Shown here piece by piece: positions 17,343 to 25,521 of a stretch of DNA of 64,000 nt (its first letter is position 1; each line of letters starts with the position of its first letter). The stretch lies in assembly GCF_900106835.1 (NCBI RefSeq), contig NZ_FNNR01000014.1, positions 1-64,000 of the forward strand, in the 5' to 3' direction. The notes beneath the pieces are model-generated. The model was not told the DNA's origin. It saw only the letters and a list, made by a program, of their open reading frames with translations, and did not search any database. The stretch comes from Arthrobacter sp. cf158. Its GTDB lineage: Bacteria > Actinomycetota > Actinomycetes > Actinomycetales > Micrococcaceae. Made by a program: the position numbers and the translations under genes.

Positions 17343-18100
17343 TGGACAAAACTCCTTACGGCGATGCCTGCCGATTCGAGGGATTCACGGACTGCTGATG
17401 CGATCTGCACGGCACCTGCTGTGTCTCCATGGACGCAGATACTTTCAGCGCGGACCTTGATTTGTGAGCCGTCGATGGCCTCGATCTTGCCTTCGGTCAC
17501 CAGCCGAACAATGCGTTTGGTGATGGCCTCGGGATCGTGAAGTACAGCGCCCTCCAGGCTGCGCGGCGCCAGGGAACCATCGCGGGCGTAGGCACGGTCC
17601 GCAAAAGCTTCAGGTACGCCACGAAGTCCTGCCTTTTCGGCCCGGCGAAGGACCTCTGAACCTGCAAGGGCAAGGATTGGCAACGTGGGGTCCACTGAGC
17701 GGACGGCATCGACGACGGCTTGGGCCTGTGAAGCATGATGAACAATTGCGTTGCCCAGGGCGCCATGGGGTTTCACATACTTCACCGTGGTGCCGGCGAT
17801 TGCTGCCATGGCTTGCAGAGCCCCGATTTGGTAGGCGACGTCATCGGCCAACTCGTTGGGGGCAATCTCCATGAACCGGCGGCCGAAGCCGGCCAGGTCC
17901 CGGTAGCCCGGGTGGGCGCCAATGGTGACACCGCGGCCGGCGGCGAGCTCGCAGGTAGCCCGCATCACCGTCGGGTCTCCTGCGTGGAAGCCGCACGCGA
18001 CGTTGGCGCTGGACACGGAACGGAAGACGGCGTCGTCCTCGCCCAGGCTCCATCGCCCAAATGACTCTCCCACATCGCTGTTCAGGTCTATGTGTTGCAT
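17339..18100 (-). CDS. pxpA: 5-oxoprolinase subunit A (LamB/YcsF family)
   Basis: The protein has 253 residues from ATG 18100, which has GAGG seven bases upstream; a start at 18139 would add 13 unlikely residues. It begins with the LamB/YcsF signature IDLNSDVGESFGRW and contains ANVACGFHAGDP, GAHPGYRDLAGFGRR, VKPHGALGN and CVHGDTAGAV, all conserved in PxpA. With PxpB and PxpC it hydrolyses 5-oxoproline to glutamate with ATP. It is the first gene of the operon, facing a GntR gene across a palindrome. Confidence 0.9.
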   Translation of the reverse strand: MQHIDLNSDVGESFGRWSLGEDDAVFRSVSSANVACGFHAGDPTVMRATCELAAGRGVTIGAHPGYRDLAGFGRRFMEIAPNELADDVAYQIGALQAMAAIAGTTVKYVKPHGALGNAIVHHASQAQAVVDAVRSVDPTLPILALAGSEVLRRAEKAGLRGVPEAFADRAYARDGSLAPRSLEGAVLHDPEAITKRIVRLVTEGKIEAIDGSQIKVRAESICVHGDTAGAVQIASAVRESLESAGIAVRSFVQ

Positions 18101-18152
18101 TGTGATCCTCATCTCAGGGAAACGTGATGAACCCATCATTGCTTAACTTTGG

Positions 18153-18169
18153 GAATCGTTCAACGATTC
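18153..18169. promoter_or_regulatory. Perfect palindrome, probable GntR operator
   Basis: GAATCGTT-C-AACGATTC is an 8+1+8 perfect inverted repeat in the 107-base gap between pxpA (minus) and the GntR gene (plus). Position and symmetry are what an FCD-type repressor controlling both directions would need. The half AACGATTC occurs again at 20164-20171, upstream of the extradiol dioxygenase operon. Confidence 0.6.
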
Positions 18170-18207
18170 TGTGAATGAAAGATACTGAGAGAGTGTAGAT
18201 TCTTCTT

Positions 18208-18909
18208 ATGGACACAGCTGGGGAACTCTTTGACGACTCGCACTACGAGCTTGGCCCTGCCGCAAGGCTCCGGGTCGCGGTACCGGCTGTCGCGTCCAGG
18301 GTTGCGGCAGAGCTGCGCCGCCAACTCATCACGGGTAAGTGGGTCCCCGGGATGCGCCTCAATGAGCCCACCATCGCCGAGGAACTAGGAGTGTCCCGCA
18401 ATACCCTTCGGGAGGCCTTCGCCGAACTTGGCGCTGAACGCTTGGTGGTCCGCCTTCCCAACCGCGGAGTTTTTGTGGCCGCCCCCGGCGCGGATGACCT
18501 TCGCGACTTCTACACGGTCCGCCGCGCAATTGAGGTGAGCGCCGTCCGGAACGGCGGCTCCGCCGTCCGCATCGCGGCCATCCAGGAAGCCGTGGCCGAT
18601 GGACGGAAGGCGGCCAAAGCCAAGGACAAGGAGTTACTGGCAGATGCCAACCTCAGGTTCCACGGCGCCATCGTTGAGATGGCCGAAAGCCAGAGGCTCA
18701 ATACCCTCATGAATCAAGTGCTCGCGGAGATGCGGCTGTTCTTCTTCAAAGAGCCCGTAAACGTGGAGTTCTACTCGCGGTATGTGGAGGACAACGAAGA
18801 GATCGCGAAGGCCCTGACTGATGGACGCTTCGACGAGGCAGCGTCCCTGCTGAAGGCGTACCTGGATCGTTCGGAGCAGCACCTCTTCGAGATTTACGAC
18901 GCTTCATAG
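18208..18909 (+). CDS. GntR family transcriptional regulator, FCD subfamily
   Basis: This 233-residue protein carries a winged helix-turn-helix (residues 35-95: VAAELRRQLITGKWVPGMRL, then EELGVSRNTLREAF and LPNRGVFVAAP) and a helical FCD effector domain whose conserved Asn/His pattern (DANLRFHGAIVEMA) would bind metal and a carboxylate. It is divergent from the 5-oxoprolinase operon across a 17-base palindrome and is the obvious candidate for its repressor. No clear ribosome site precedes the ATG; a purine run GAGAGAG lies 15 bases upstream. Confidence 0.87.
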   Translation: MDTAGELFDDSHYELGPAARLRVAVPAVASRVAAELRRQLITGKWVPGMRLNEPTIAEELGVSRNTLREAFAELGAERLVVRLPNRGVFVAAPGADDLRDFYTVRRAIEVSAVRNGGSAVRIAAIQEAVADGRKAAKAKDKELLADANLRFHGAIVEMAESQRLNTLMNQVLAEMRLFFFKEPVNVEFYSRYVEDNEEIAKALTDGRFDEAASLLKAYLDRSEQHLFEIYDAS

Positions 18910-18952
18910 TGGCCGAGGCCATACGTCGATCCTCTCCCGTCAGCTGGACCAG

Positions 18953-19942
18953 TTACTGATCCTCAGCACGACCATCGGCAACCTGACGGCGAATCTCGTC
19001 CATGGTTGCGTAGATAGCAGAGGTTTGGGCGTGCGTGTGGAGGGGGTGCTCCAGCTTGCCTGCTTGAATCGCCTGACAAACCTCTCGAAGCATTGGAGCA
19101 TAGCCGAATCCTTGGCGGCTCGTCGTGACCACCTCGTCGTCGCGCTGCCCCCGTTCAAGGGGACGATGGATCGTGAATTCATTCGCATACCAGAAGCCGT
19201 TATCAATGGTGATCCACGCTTCGGAGCCCCCGATCATTGCGGCTGAGCCAAGCCAGTCCACCATCGAGAACGCCAGTTGCGCGATGCGATCGTCGTCGTA
19301 CCCGAGCATGGCGTGGCCGCGAAGATCGACACCGTCGGGCCGTGTTGTTCCGATGGCGCGAACCGAGGTGGGGGTGCCGAACAACATGTGCGCGAGCGTC
19401 ACAGGATAGATCCCTTGGTCAAGGAGGGCGCTTCCCCCAGGTTGCCATCTGCTCGAATCGTCTCTCGGGAAGGCCGCCCCGAAGCTGGCCTGCAAGCAGC
19501 GTACTTCGCCGAGAGCGCCGATGCGGATCATGTCTGCGAGCTTCCTGTGAAGTGGAGTGAACTTCATCCACATGGCTTCCATGAGGAACACCCCCGAGGC
19601 TGAGGCCAAGGCAGAAAGAGTCTCGACCTCACGGGAGTTGAGACCCAATGGTTTCTCGCACAGCACGTGCTTTCCGGCGCGGAGTGCCTCTGATGCGAGC
19701 GGGAAGTGCGTCACGTGCGGTGTGCCTATATACACTGCGTCGACGTCCGACCCGAGCATGTCGGAGAAGCGGGAGAATCTTCCGGCTATGTCATGTTCCT
19801 CGGCAAAAGCATCAGCGGACGCCTGTTGCCGCGAACTCACCGCGGTTACGCGAGCCTCCTCGACCATCGAAAAGTCCGCGGTGACTTGATGGCTGATGCC
19901 GCCGGTCCCCACTACGCCCCAGCGGATTCGATCTTCCTGCAT
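18953..19942 (-). CDS. Gfo/Idh/MocA family NAD(P)-dependent oxidoreductase
   Basis: From ATG 19942 (GGAG five bases upstream) the product has 329 residues. GTGGIS at 12-17 is the dinucleotide-binding turn and C95-E96-K97-P98 is the family's catalytic EKP motif; GGSALLDQGIYPV is the conserved segment with the third catalytic residue. These enzymes oxidise or reduce sugars, inositols or trans-dihydrodiols. It is a single gene convergent with the GntR gene. In a window with a C-glycoside pathway it could act on a 3-oxo sugar, though nothing shows this directly. Confidence 0.86.
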   Translation of the reverse strand: MQEDRIRWGVVGTGGISHQVTADFSMVEEARVTAVSSRQQASADAFAEEHDIAGRFSRFSDMLGSDVDAVYIGTPHVTHFPLASEALRAGKHVLCEKPLGLNSREVETLSALASASGVFLMEAMWMKFTPLHRKLADMIRIGALGEVRCLQASFGAAFPRDDSSRWQPGGSALLDQGIYPVTLAHMLFGTPTSVRAIGTTRPDGVDLRGHAMLGYDDDRIAQLAFSMVDWLGSAAMIGGSEAWITIDNGFWYANEFTIHRPLERGQRDDEVVTTSRQGFGYAPMLREVCQAIQAGKLEHPLHTHAQTSAIYATMDEIRRQVADGRAEDQ

Positions 19943-20256
19943 GCCAACTCCTATGGCGACTGGTGGAACTGAACATCCCAATTATCAGTTGAAAGCAGTA
20001 ACCGGCGAGATTGCAGTTGTGTATTCCGCGGATTCGGAAATGTGATGACGTGGTGGATTTTGCAGTGACCCGAAGGTTGTGACCGCGTAGTGGCGCCCAG
20101 CGCATCCGGGGTCCCCATTCCCAGGCTAAAAGGTATTCATCCAACGAATATCGTCTATCAAAAAACGATTCTTCCCCAAATAAGTGACCTGCACCATTGT
20201 TGTTACAGGACCTGCAGATAACTGTCCGAGCAACCAGCACTTAGAAGGAATTCATC
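19943..20256. other. Divergent promoter region of the meta-cleavage operon
   Basis: No gene is visible. The region contains TATTC/GAATA flanking ATCCAAC at 20134-20150, the word TATCGTCTAT at 20149-20158 and AACGATTC at 20164-20171, the last identical to half of the GntR palindrome at 18153-18169. AAGGA precedes the GTG start of the dioxygenase gene. Confidence 0.4.
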
Positions 20257-21276
20257 GTGGAAACTCCCCTCTCCCATCTCGCCCACCTCGAGATCACCAC
20301 CCCGGACGTCGAAGCCTCGGCGAGCTTCTACCAGGAAAAGTTCGGCATGCGCATCATCGACCGCGTGGATGGCAACGTGTACCTGCGCTGCTGGGGCGAC
20401 TACTACCGCTACAGCCTGGTCATCACCGAAGGCCCCGAAGCGTCGCTCGGCCGGATGGCTTGGCGCACCAACACCCAGGAAGCCCTGGAAGCTGCAGCAG
20501 CCCGCGTTGAAGCAACCGGCGTACAGGGTTCGTGGACTGCCGGCGGTCACGGCTTCGGCAAAGCGTACGAATTCACCGGTCCTTACGGACACCACATGCG
20601 GCTTTTCTATGACGTGGAGAAGTTCGTTGCCGAGCCCGGCTTCGAATCCACCTACCCAGACCGTCCCGAGCGCCGCAGCAGCCACGCCGCCGCTCCGCGT
20701 TTTCTGGACCACGTCACTGTCGCTTCCTCCGACGTCCGCGGATTCGCAAAGTGGTACAACGAGGCCTTGGGCTTCCGTGTCATGGCCTTCGTGGACCTGG
20801 ACGAAGCACCCATCACAGTGTTCTCGGTCCTGACCACCAATGAGAAGTCCCACGACCTCGGAGTTGTCCTGGATACGTCCAAGCGCGCCGGCCGTGTCAA
20901 TCACATTGCCTTCTGGGTGGACGCCACCGAAGACCTTCTCCGCACCGCGGACGTCATGATGGAAAACGGCACTCCCATGGAATACGGACCCTCCATCCAC
21001 GGTGTGGGCGAGCAGAACTTCCTCTACTTCCGTGACCCCTCAGGGCTGCGCGTGGAACTGAACTCCGGCGGCTACCGCAACTACGTGCCGGACTGGGACG
21101 CCAACACCTGGAAGCCCTCGGAAGGGTCCAACAACTTCTACAAGAACGGCGCCATGCCGCACTCCATGACCGAATCCTTCCCGCCGGCCGAAGGTTTCAC
21201 CGCCACCGAGGAAGGCGCTTCCGCCGAAATGAAGGAAGCCCTCCTGAACCCCTACGCAAAGCAGGGCCGCGGCTAA
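20257..21276 (+). CDS. Extradiol (catechol 2,3-) dioxygenase, VOC superfamily
   Basis: The 339-residue protein has two VOC domains, residues 5-120 and 148-270. The C-terminal domain has the iron ligands expected for type I extradiol enzymes: H152 (LDHVTVAS), H216 (RVNHIAFWV) and E267 (SGLRVELNSGGY). It opens an aromatic ring next to a pair of hydroxyls using O2 and Fe(II). The start is GTG with AAGGA upstream. It leads a six-gene operon of ring-cleavage functions. The preferred catechol is not readable from sequence; the FAD hydroxylase in the operon probably makes it. Confidence 0.9.
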   Translation: METPLSHLAHLEITTPDVEASASFYQEKFGMRIIDRVDGNVYLRCWGDYYRYSLVITEGPEASLGRMAWRTNTQEALEAAAARVEATGVQGSWTAGGHGFGKAYEFTGPYGHHMRLFYDVEKFVAEPGFESTYPDRPERRSSHAAAPRFLDHVTVASSDVRGFAKWYNEALGFRVMAFVDLDEAPITVFSVLTTNEKSHDLGVVLDTSKRAGRVNHIAFWVDATEDLLRTADVMMENGTPMEYGPSIHGVGEQNFLYFRDPSGLRVELNSGGYRNYVPDWDANTWKPSEGSNNFYKNGAMPHSMTESFPPAEGFTATEEGASAEMKEALLNPYAKQGRG

Positions 21277-22217
21277 TGACGCAGCCACACTACGCGCTGG
21301 TCCGCTACCAGGAGTCCGGCGACACCAAAGCAAAAGCGGGCCTTCTGGTGGGCGATCGAGTGCTGCCGTTGGACAGCGACATCAATTCCCTGATCCAGCA
21401 CTGGGACACCACCGAGGCCGAGCTGGACTCACTGGCCGCCTCGGCCGGTGAGGAGACCGGGCTGGCGCTGTCCGGCGTCGAGGTCCTTGCCCCGGTTGAA
21501 CCGGCGCAGGTCCTGCAGACCGGCGCCAACTACCGCAAGCACGTCATCGACCTGGCCGTGGCACACCGCGACGCCGGACAGGATGCTGAAGAGGTACGCG
21601 CCAAGACCGCCGCGATGATGGACCAGCGTGCCGGCCAAGGAACGCCGTACTTCTTCATCGGCCTGCCGACGGCGATCGCTTCGGCCACCGAGGACCTCAC
21701 CCTGCCGTCCTACAGCAAGAGCCACGACTGGGAGTTGGAGCTCGCAGCGGTGATCGGGAAGGAAGCATTCCGGGTAACCCCGGAGGAAGCCCTCGAGTAC
21801 GTCTTCGGCTACACCATGGTCAACGACATCACCACGCGCGAGTATGTGTTCCGCAAGGACATGCCCGCCATCGGTTCGGACTGGTACCGCGCCAAGAACG
21901 CTCCCGGCTTCCTTCCCACCGGTCCGCTGCTGGTCCCCGCCAAGTTCTTCGGCGACCCGCAGGATGTCCAGGTCACACTGAAGCTCAATGGCAAGGCCAT
22001 GCAGGACGAATCGACCCAGGACATGATCTTCGGGGTCGCCAAACTGGTCAGCGAAGCATCCCAGATCATGCCGTTGCGGCCCGGAGATCTGGTCCTGACC
22101 GGAAGCCCCGCGGGCAACGGCCAGCACTGGGGACGACTCCTGCAAGACGGCGACGTCATGGAAGGCACCATCACCGGGCTGGGCACACAACTCATCCACT
22201 GCAAGGACGAAAAGTGA
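21276..22217 (+). CDS. Fumarylacetoacetate hydrolase family protein (first of two)
   Basis: The 313-residue protein has the FAH C-terminal fold from about residue 85, with LQTGANYRKHV at its start, acidic metal ligands in HDWELELAAVIG and NDITTREYVF, and the closing LRPGDLVLTGSPAGNG loop. Members hydrolyse C-C bonds of 2,4-dioxo acids or act as hydratase/decarboxylase in meta pathways. The ATG overlaps the dioxygenase stop by one base, so it probably acts on the ring-fission product. Confidence 0.88.
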   Translation: MTQPHYALVRYQESGDTKAKAGLLVGDRVLPLDSDINSLIQHWDTTEAELDSLAASAGEETGLALSGVEVLAPVEPAQVLQTGANYRKHVIDLAVAHRDAGQDAEEVRAKTAAMMDQRAGQGTPYFFIGLPTAIASATEDLTLPSYSKSHDWELELAAVIGKEAFRVTPEEALEYVFGYTMVNDITTREYVFRKDMPAIGSDWYRAKNAPGFLPTGPLLVPAKFFGDPQDVQVTLKLNGKAMQDESTQDMIFGVAKLVSEASQIMPLRPGDLVLTGSPAGNGQHWGRLLQDGDVMEGTITGLGTQLIHCKDEK

Positions 22218-23221
22218 CCACAGAAGCCTCAAACGCTTCCCTGATCCAGCGTTCGGATCCGCTGGCGAGCATCGCTGCCGCCGCGGATCGGTACAACAAC
22301 TGGGGTCGCTGGGGCGCAGACGACGTCCTCGGGACACTGAACTTCATCGACGCCGCAAAACGGGTCGAGGCAGCGGCACTGGTCACCACAGGCGAGGCGT
22401 TCTCCTTGTCCCAGCCTTTCGACACCAACGGCCCACAGAAGGGGTGGCGACGCCGGACCAACCCCGTGCACACCATGACCGACACCGGGGTGGACGCTGA
22501 GCGCGGCAACCAAGGGTTCCCGCACGGTTTCGGCGGCGCCGATGACGTCATTGCCATGCCGTTGCAGTGCTCCACGCAATGGGACGGGCTGGGCCACATC
22601 TTCGATCGCGGCAAAGCCTGGAACGGCAGGGCCGCCGGGGATGTAGTGACCTCGGAGGGTGACCTGGTCACCGGGATCGAGACCGCCGCGGCCAAGATCG
22701 TGACCCGCGGCGTACTCCTGGACGTTGGGCGTGCGCTGGGTCCGGATCTGGGACGGACCGACGGTGAACTGCCTGACGGCTTCGCGATCACCCCGGAACA
22801 CTTGCAGCGGACCATTGATCGCCAGGGTGCCAGCTCAACTGTTCGTCGTGGTGACATCGTGGTGATCCGCACAGGTCAGTATGCCCGGGTCCGCCGCGAC
22901 GGCTGGGGCGACTACGCCGGTGGGTCCGCGCCGGGGTTGTCCTTCAGCACCGCTGCATGGCTGCACGAGTCGGAGATCGCTGGAATCGCAACTGACACGT
23001 GGGGCTTCGAAGTCCGGCCCAATGAGTTTGAGGGCGCTTTCCAGCCACTGCACCAGATCGCCATCCCCAACATGGGGTTGTTTCTGGGAGAAATGTGGGA
23101 CCCGGACGCCTTGGCCGTGGCGTGTGCTGACGATGGCAGGTATGACTTCATGCTGACCGCAGCGCCACTTCCCATCACCGGGGCCGTCGGTTCGCCGGTC
23201 AACCCCATCGCCGTCCGGTAG
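22214..23221 (+). CDS. Cyclase-family (kynurenine formamidase-like) hydrolase
   Basis: The 335-residue protein starts at GTG, overlapping the previous stop. It has the cyclase-family opening NNWGRWGADDVLGTLNFI and the metal site around QWDGLGHIFD, where Asp and His align with the HxGTHxD zinc ligands, plus VVIRTGQY and GIATDTWGFE later. Such metal-dependent enzymes hydrolyse amides, lactones or related bonds. In this operon a role in opening a lactone or cleaving a side chain formed during ring degradation is plausible. Confidence 0.84.
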   Translation: MTTEASNASLIQRSDPLASIAAAADRYNNWGRWGADDVLGTLNFIDAAKRVEAAALVTTGEAFSLSQPFDTNGPQKGWRRRTNPVHTMTDTGVDAERGNQGFPHGFGGADDVIAMPLQCSTQWDGLGHIFDRGKAWNGRAAGDVVTSEGDLVTGIETAAAKIVTRGVLLDVGRALGPDLGRTDGELPDGFAITPEHLQRTIDRQGASSTVRRGDIVVIRTGQYARVRRDGWGDYAGGSAPGLSFSTAAWLHESEIAGIATDTWGFEVRPNEFEGAFQPLHQIAIPNMGLFLGEMWDPDALAVACADDGRYDFMLTAAPLPITGAVGSPVNPIAVR

Positions 23222-23232
23222 TCGGTCAATCA

Positions 23233-23262
23233 ACGGGTTGGGCCAACGAAGGCCCAACCCGT
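23233..23262 (+). terminator. Hairpin inside the meta-cleavage operon
   Basis: A perfect 12-base-pair stem (23233-23244 with 23251-23262) and a 6-base loop lie in the only sizeable gap of this operon, between the cyclase and monooxygenase genes. No T-run follows, so it may reduce downstream expression or protect the 3' end of the first three genes rather than end transcription. Confidence 0.5.
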
Positions 23263-23313
23263 GACAACAGCAGCACCGTTGGAAGTAACGCCGTCACACA
23301 AAGGAGTCATCAG

Positions 23314-24438
23314 ATGGCAGCAGTACAGAGGGTCGGAATCGTCGGAGCGGGGGCGGCGGGACTCGCAGCAGCCACACTCCTTGCCGACGCCGGCATTAAG
23401 GTTGAGGTTCTGGAGAAGGCCACCGAGCCCCAGACCCTGGGCTCCGGCATCACCCTTCAGGGCAACGCCCTTCGCATCCTGCGCGAACTCGGTGTCTGGG
23501 ACGAAGTTGAGGCTAGAGGGTACGGTTTCAGCACCCTTGGCCTGCGGGCCCCCGACCCCGCCGGCACCGTGATCGCCGTGTTGGAGGACATCCGGACCGG
23601 CGGCGACGACCTTCCGGCCACACTGGGAATGTATCGCCCTGACCTGACGGCCATCCTCCGGGAACGGGCACTTCATGCCGGTGCCGGGATCAGTTACGGC
23701 AAGACGGTTACTGACATAGCGGACGACGACGGCAGCGTCACCGTCCGTACCTCCGACGGTGACACCGCCGCCTATGACCTTCTCATCGGTGCCGATGGGC
23801 TCAATTCGGCAGTGCGCAAGGCGATCGGCATCGACGTCGAGCCCAAGCCAACCGGCATGGGCATCTGGCGGGCCTTCGTGGACCGGCCGGAGGACGTGGT
23901 CCGGACCGACCTGACGTATGGCGGCCCCTGCTTCATTGCCGGCTACTGCCCCACCGGACCTGACACCATCTATGCCTACCTCGTGGAGAAGGCCCAGGAA
24001 CGCCACCACGACGACGGGCCCCGCGTCATGGCAGAACTGGCTGCAGCCTATGGCGGCCCCTGGAACGAGATCCGCGCCAACTTGGACCACGGTGCGCGCA
24101 TCAACTACACCTGGTTTACCTCGCATCTGGTGGACGGTCCCTGGAACCGCGGCCGCACCGTGATCATTGGCGACGCCGCCCACAGCTGCCCGCCGACGGT
24201 GGCCCAGGGCGCCGCCATGGCGCTGGAAGACGCCGCCGTGCTCGCAGAACTCCTCATCTCTGCCGACCATCTCACCGAGACTCTGTGGAAAGAGTTCGCA
24301 GACCGCCGACTCGACAGGGCGACCGCAGTGGTTGAAGCATCCGTTCAGTTGGGCCAGTGGATGCTGGACGGCGTCCGGGACGCCAACGTACCCGGCCTCA
24401 TGAACTCACTCTCCACCATGCTAAAGGAACCCGCATGA
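23314..24438 (+). CDS. FAD-dependent aromatic monooxygenase (class A)
   Basis: The 374-residue flavoprotein shows the class A hydroxylase motifs: GAGAAGLAAA at 10-19 for FAD, the DG motif YDLLIGADGLNSAVRK near residue 150-167, and GDAAHSCPPTVAQGAAMALEDA near 285-305. With NAD(P)H and O2 it would hydroxylate an aromatic ring and thereby form the ortho-diol needed by the dioxygenase. AAGGAG stands ahead of the ATG. Relatives include 3-hydroxybenzoate, salicylate and flavonoid A-ring hydroxylases; sequence alone does not choose between them. Confidence 0.88.
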   Translation: MAAVQRVGIVGAGAAGLAAATLLADAGIKVEVLEKATEPQTLGSGITLQGNALRILRELGVWDEVEARGYGFSTLGLRAPDPAGTVIAVLEDIRTGGDDLPATLGMYRPDLTAILRERALHAGAGISYGKTVTDIADDDGSVTVRTSDGDTAAYDLLIGADGLNSAVRKAIGIDVEPKPTGMGIWRAFVDRPEDVVRTDLTYGGPCFIAGYCPTGPDTIYAYLVEKAQERHHDDGPRVMAELAAAYGGPWNEIRANLDHGARINYTWFTSHLVDGPWNRGRTVIIGDAAHSCPPTVAQGAAMALEDAAVLAELLISADHLTETLWKEFADRRLDRATAVVEASVQLGQWMLDGVRDANVPGLMNSLSTMLKEPA

Positions 24439-25520
24439 ACGCCGCAGCCGCAAGCCAGCACCCCACCGTAGATGTCCACGCCCATGTCCTCATTCCGGCC
24501 CTGCAGCAGGCCGTAGCAGAGAACGATCCGGAAGGATTTGCGGCCCTGCAGGCCTTGGAAGTCCGGCGCAATGGCCCCGAGTCCATGGCTAACTCCGGCC
24601 TCATGATCAAGGAGCGCTGGCCACAGCTGACGGACCTGAACCGCCGTCTGGCGGACATGGATTCACAAGGCGTGGATGTACAACTTGTCTCACCTTCGCC
24701 GTCCCACTTCTACTACTTCGCCGCCGAGGAGCTTTCCGTGACACTGGCCCGGCAGGCTAACGAGGCTGTCCGGGATTACGTCAACAACGTCCCCGACCGG
24801 CTCAACGGGCTCGGGCTGGTGCCCTTGCAGCATCCGCACCTCATGGTGGAAGCACTTGACCACGCCGTGGTGGAATGTGGTTTGCTCGGCGTGGAAATCG
24901 GTTCGTTCGCAGGGACGCCCGGCGACCCGGAGCGAACCACGGTAGAGCTCTCTGATCCGCGACTGGAACCTTTCTGGAACCGGGCCGAGGACCTGGGTGC
25001 CATCGTGTTCCTGCACCCCTTCGGCTGCTCCTTGGACGAACGGCTGGACCGTTTCTACTTGGCCAACACCGTCTCACAGCCCGCCGAAAACGCGGTTGCC
25101 CTGTCGCATCTCATCTTCAGCGGCGTGCTGGACCGGCACCCGGACCTCAAGATCCTGGCGGCCCACGGCGGCGGCTACCTGCCCACCACCATCGGACGAT
25201 CCGACCACGCCTGGAAAGTGCGCCCCGAGGCACAAAGGTGCGCCGAACCGCCGTCGTCATATCTGCGGAAGATCTTCTTTGACTCCCTGGTCCATAACCC
25301 TCGTGAGCTGCGTTCGCTCATTGAGGCATCGGGTCCCGGACAGGTGCTGCTCGGTTCGGATTACCCCTTCGACATGGGATCAGAGAGGCCCGTTGGCGAG
25401 GTGCACGCCGCCGGGCTTCCCGAGGCCGATACCGCCGCAATTCTCGCTGGCAATGCTGCCCGGTTGGGTATCACCGCCGCGGCAGCGCTCACCACCCGCG
25501 CTACGACCCAAGGAGCCTGA
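24435..25520 (+). CDS. Amidohydrolase, ACMSD-type decarboxylase/hydrolase
   Basis: The 361-residue protein starts at ATG 24435, overlapping the monooxygenase stop by 4 bases. It has the metal-binding DVHAHVL at the N-terminus, VFLHPFG and LAAHGGGYLP strands and a closing LLGSDYPFDMG with the conserved Asp. This set places it with 2-amino-3-carboxymuconate semialdehyde decarboxylase and gamma-resorcylate decarboxylase types, which remove CO2 from aromatic or ring-opened acids. It is likely the decarboxylation step of this pathway. Confidence 0.87.
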   Translation: MNAAAASQHPTVDVHAHVLIPALQQAVAENDPEGFAALQALEVRRNGPESMANSGLMIKERWPQLTDLNRRLADMDSQGVDVQLVSPSPSHFYYFAAEELSVTLARQANEAVRDYVNNVPDRLNGLGLVPLQHPHLMVEALDHAVVECGLLGVEIGSFAGTPGDPERTTVELSDPRLEPFWNRAEDLGAIVFLHPFGCSLDERLDRFYLANTVSQPAENAVALSHLIFSGVLDRHPDLKILAAHGGGYLPTTIGRSDHAWKVRPEAQRCAEPPSSYLRKIFFDSLVHNPRELRSLIEASGPGQVLLGSDYPFDMGSERPVGEVHAAGLPEADTAAILAGNAARLGITAAAALTTRATTQGA

Positions 25521-25521
25521 C

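Noticed and set aside
24997..25521. Long N-terminal extension of the second FAH gene
   Set aside because: It overlaps the amidohydrolase gene in another frame; ATG 25522 has a good AGGAG site and starts the recognisable FAH protein.
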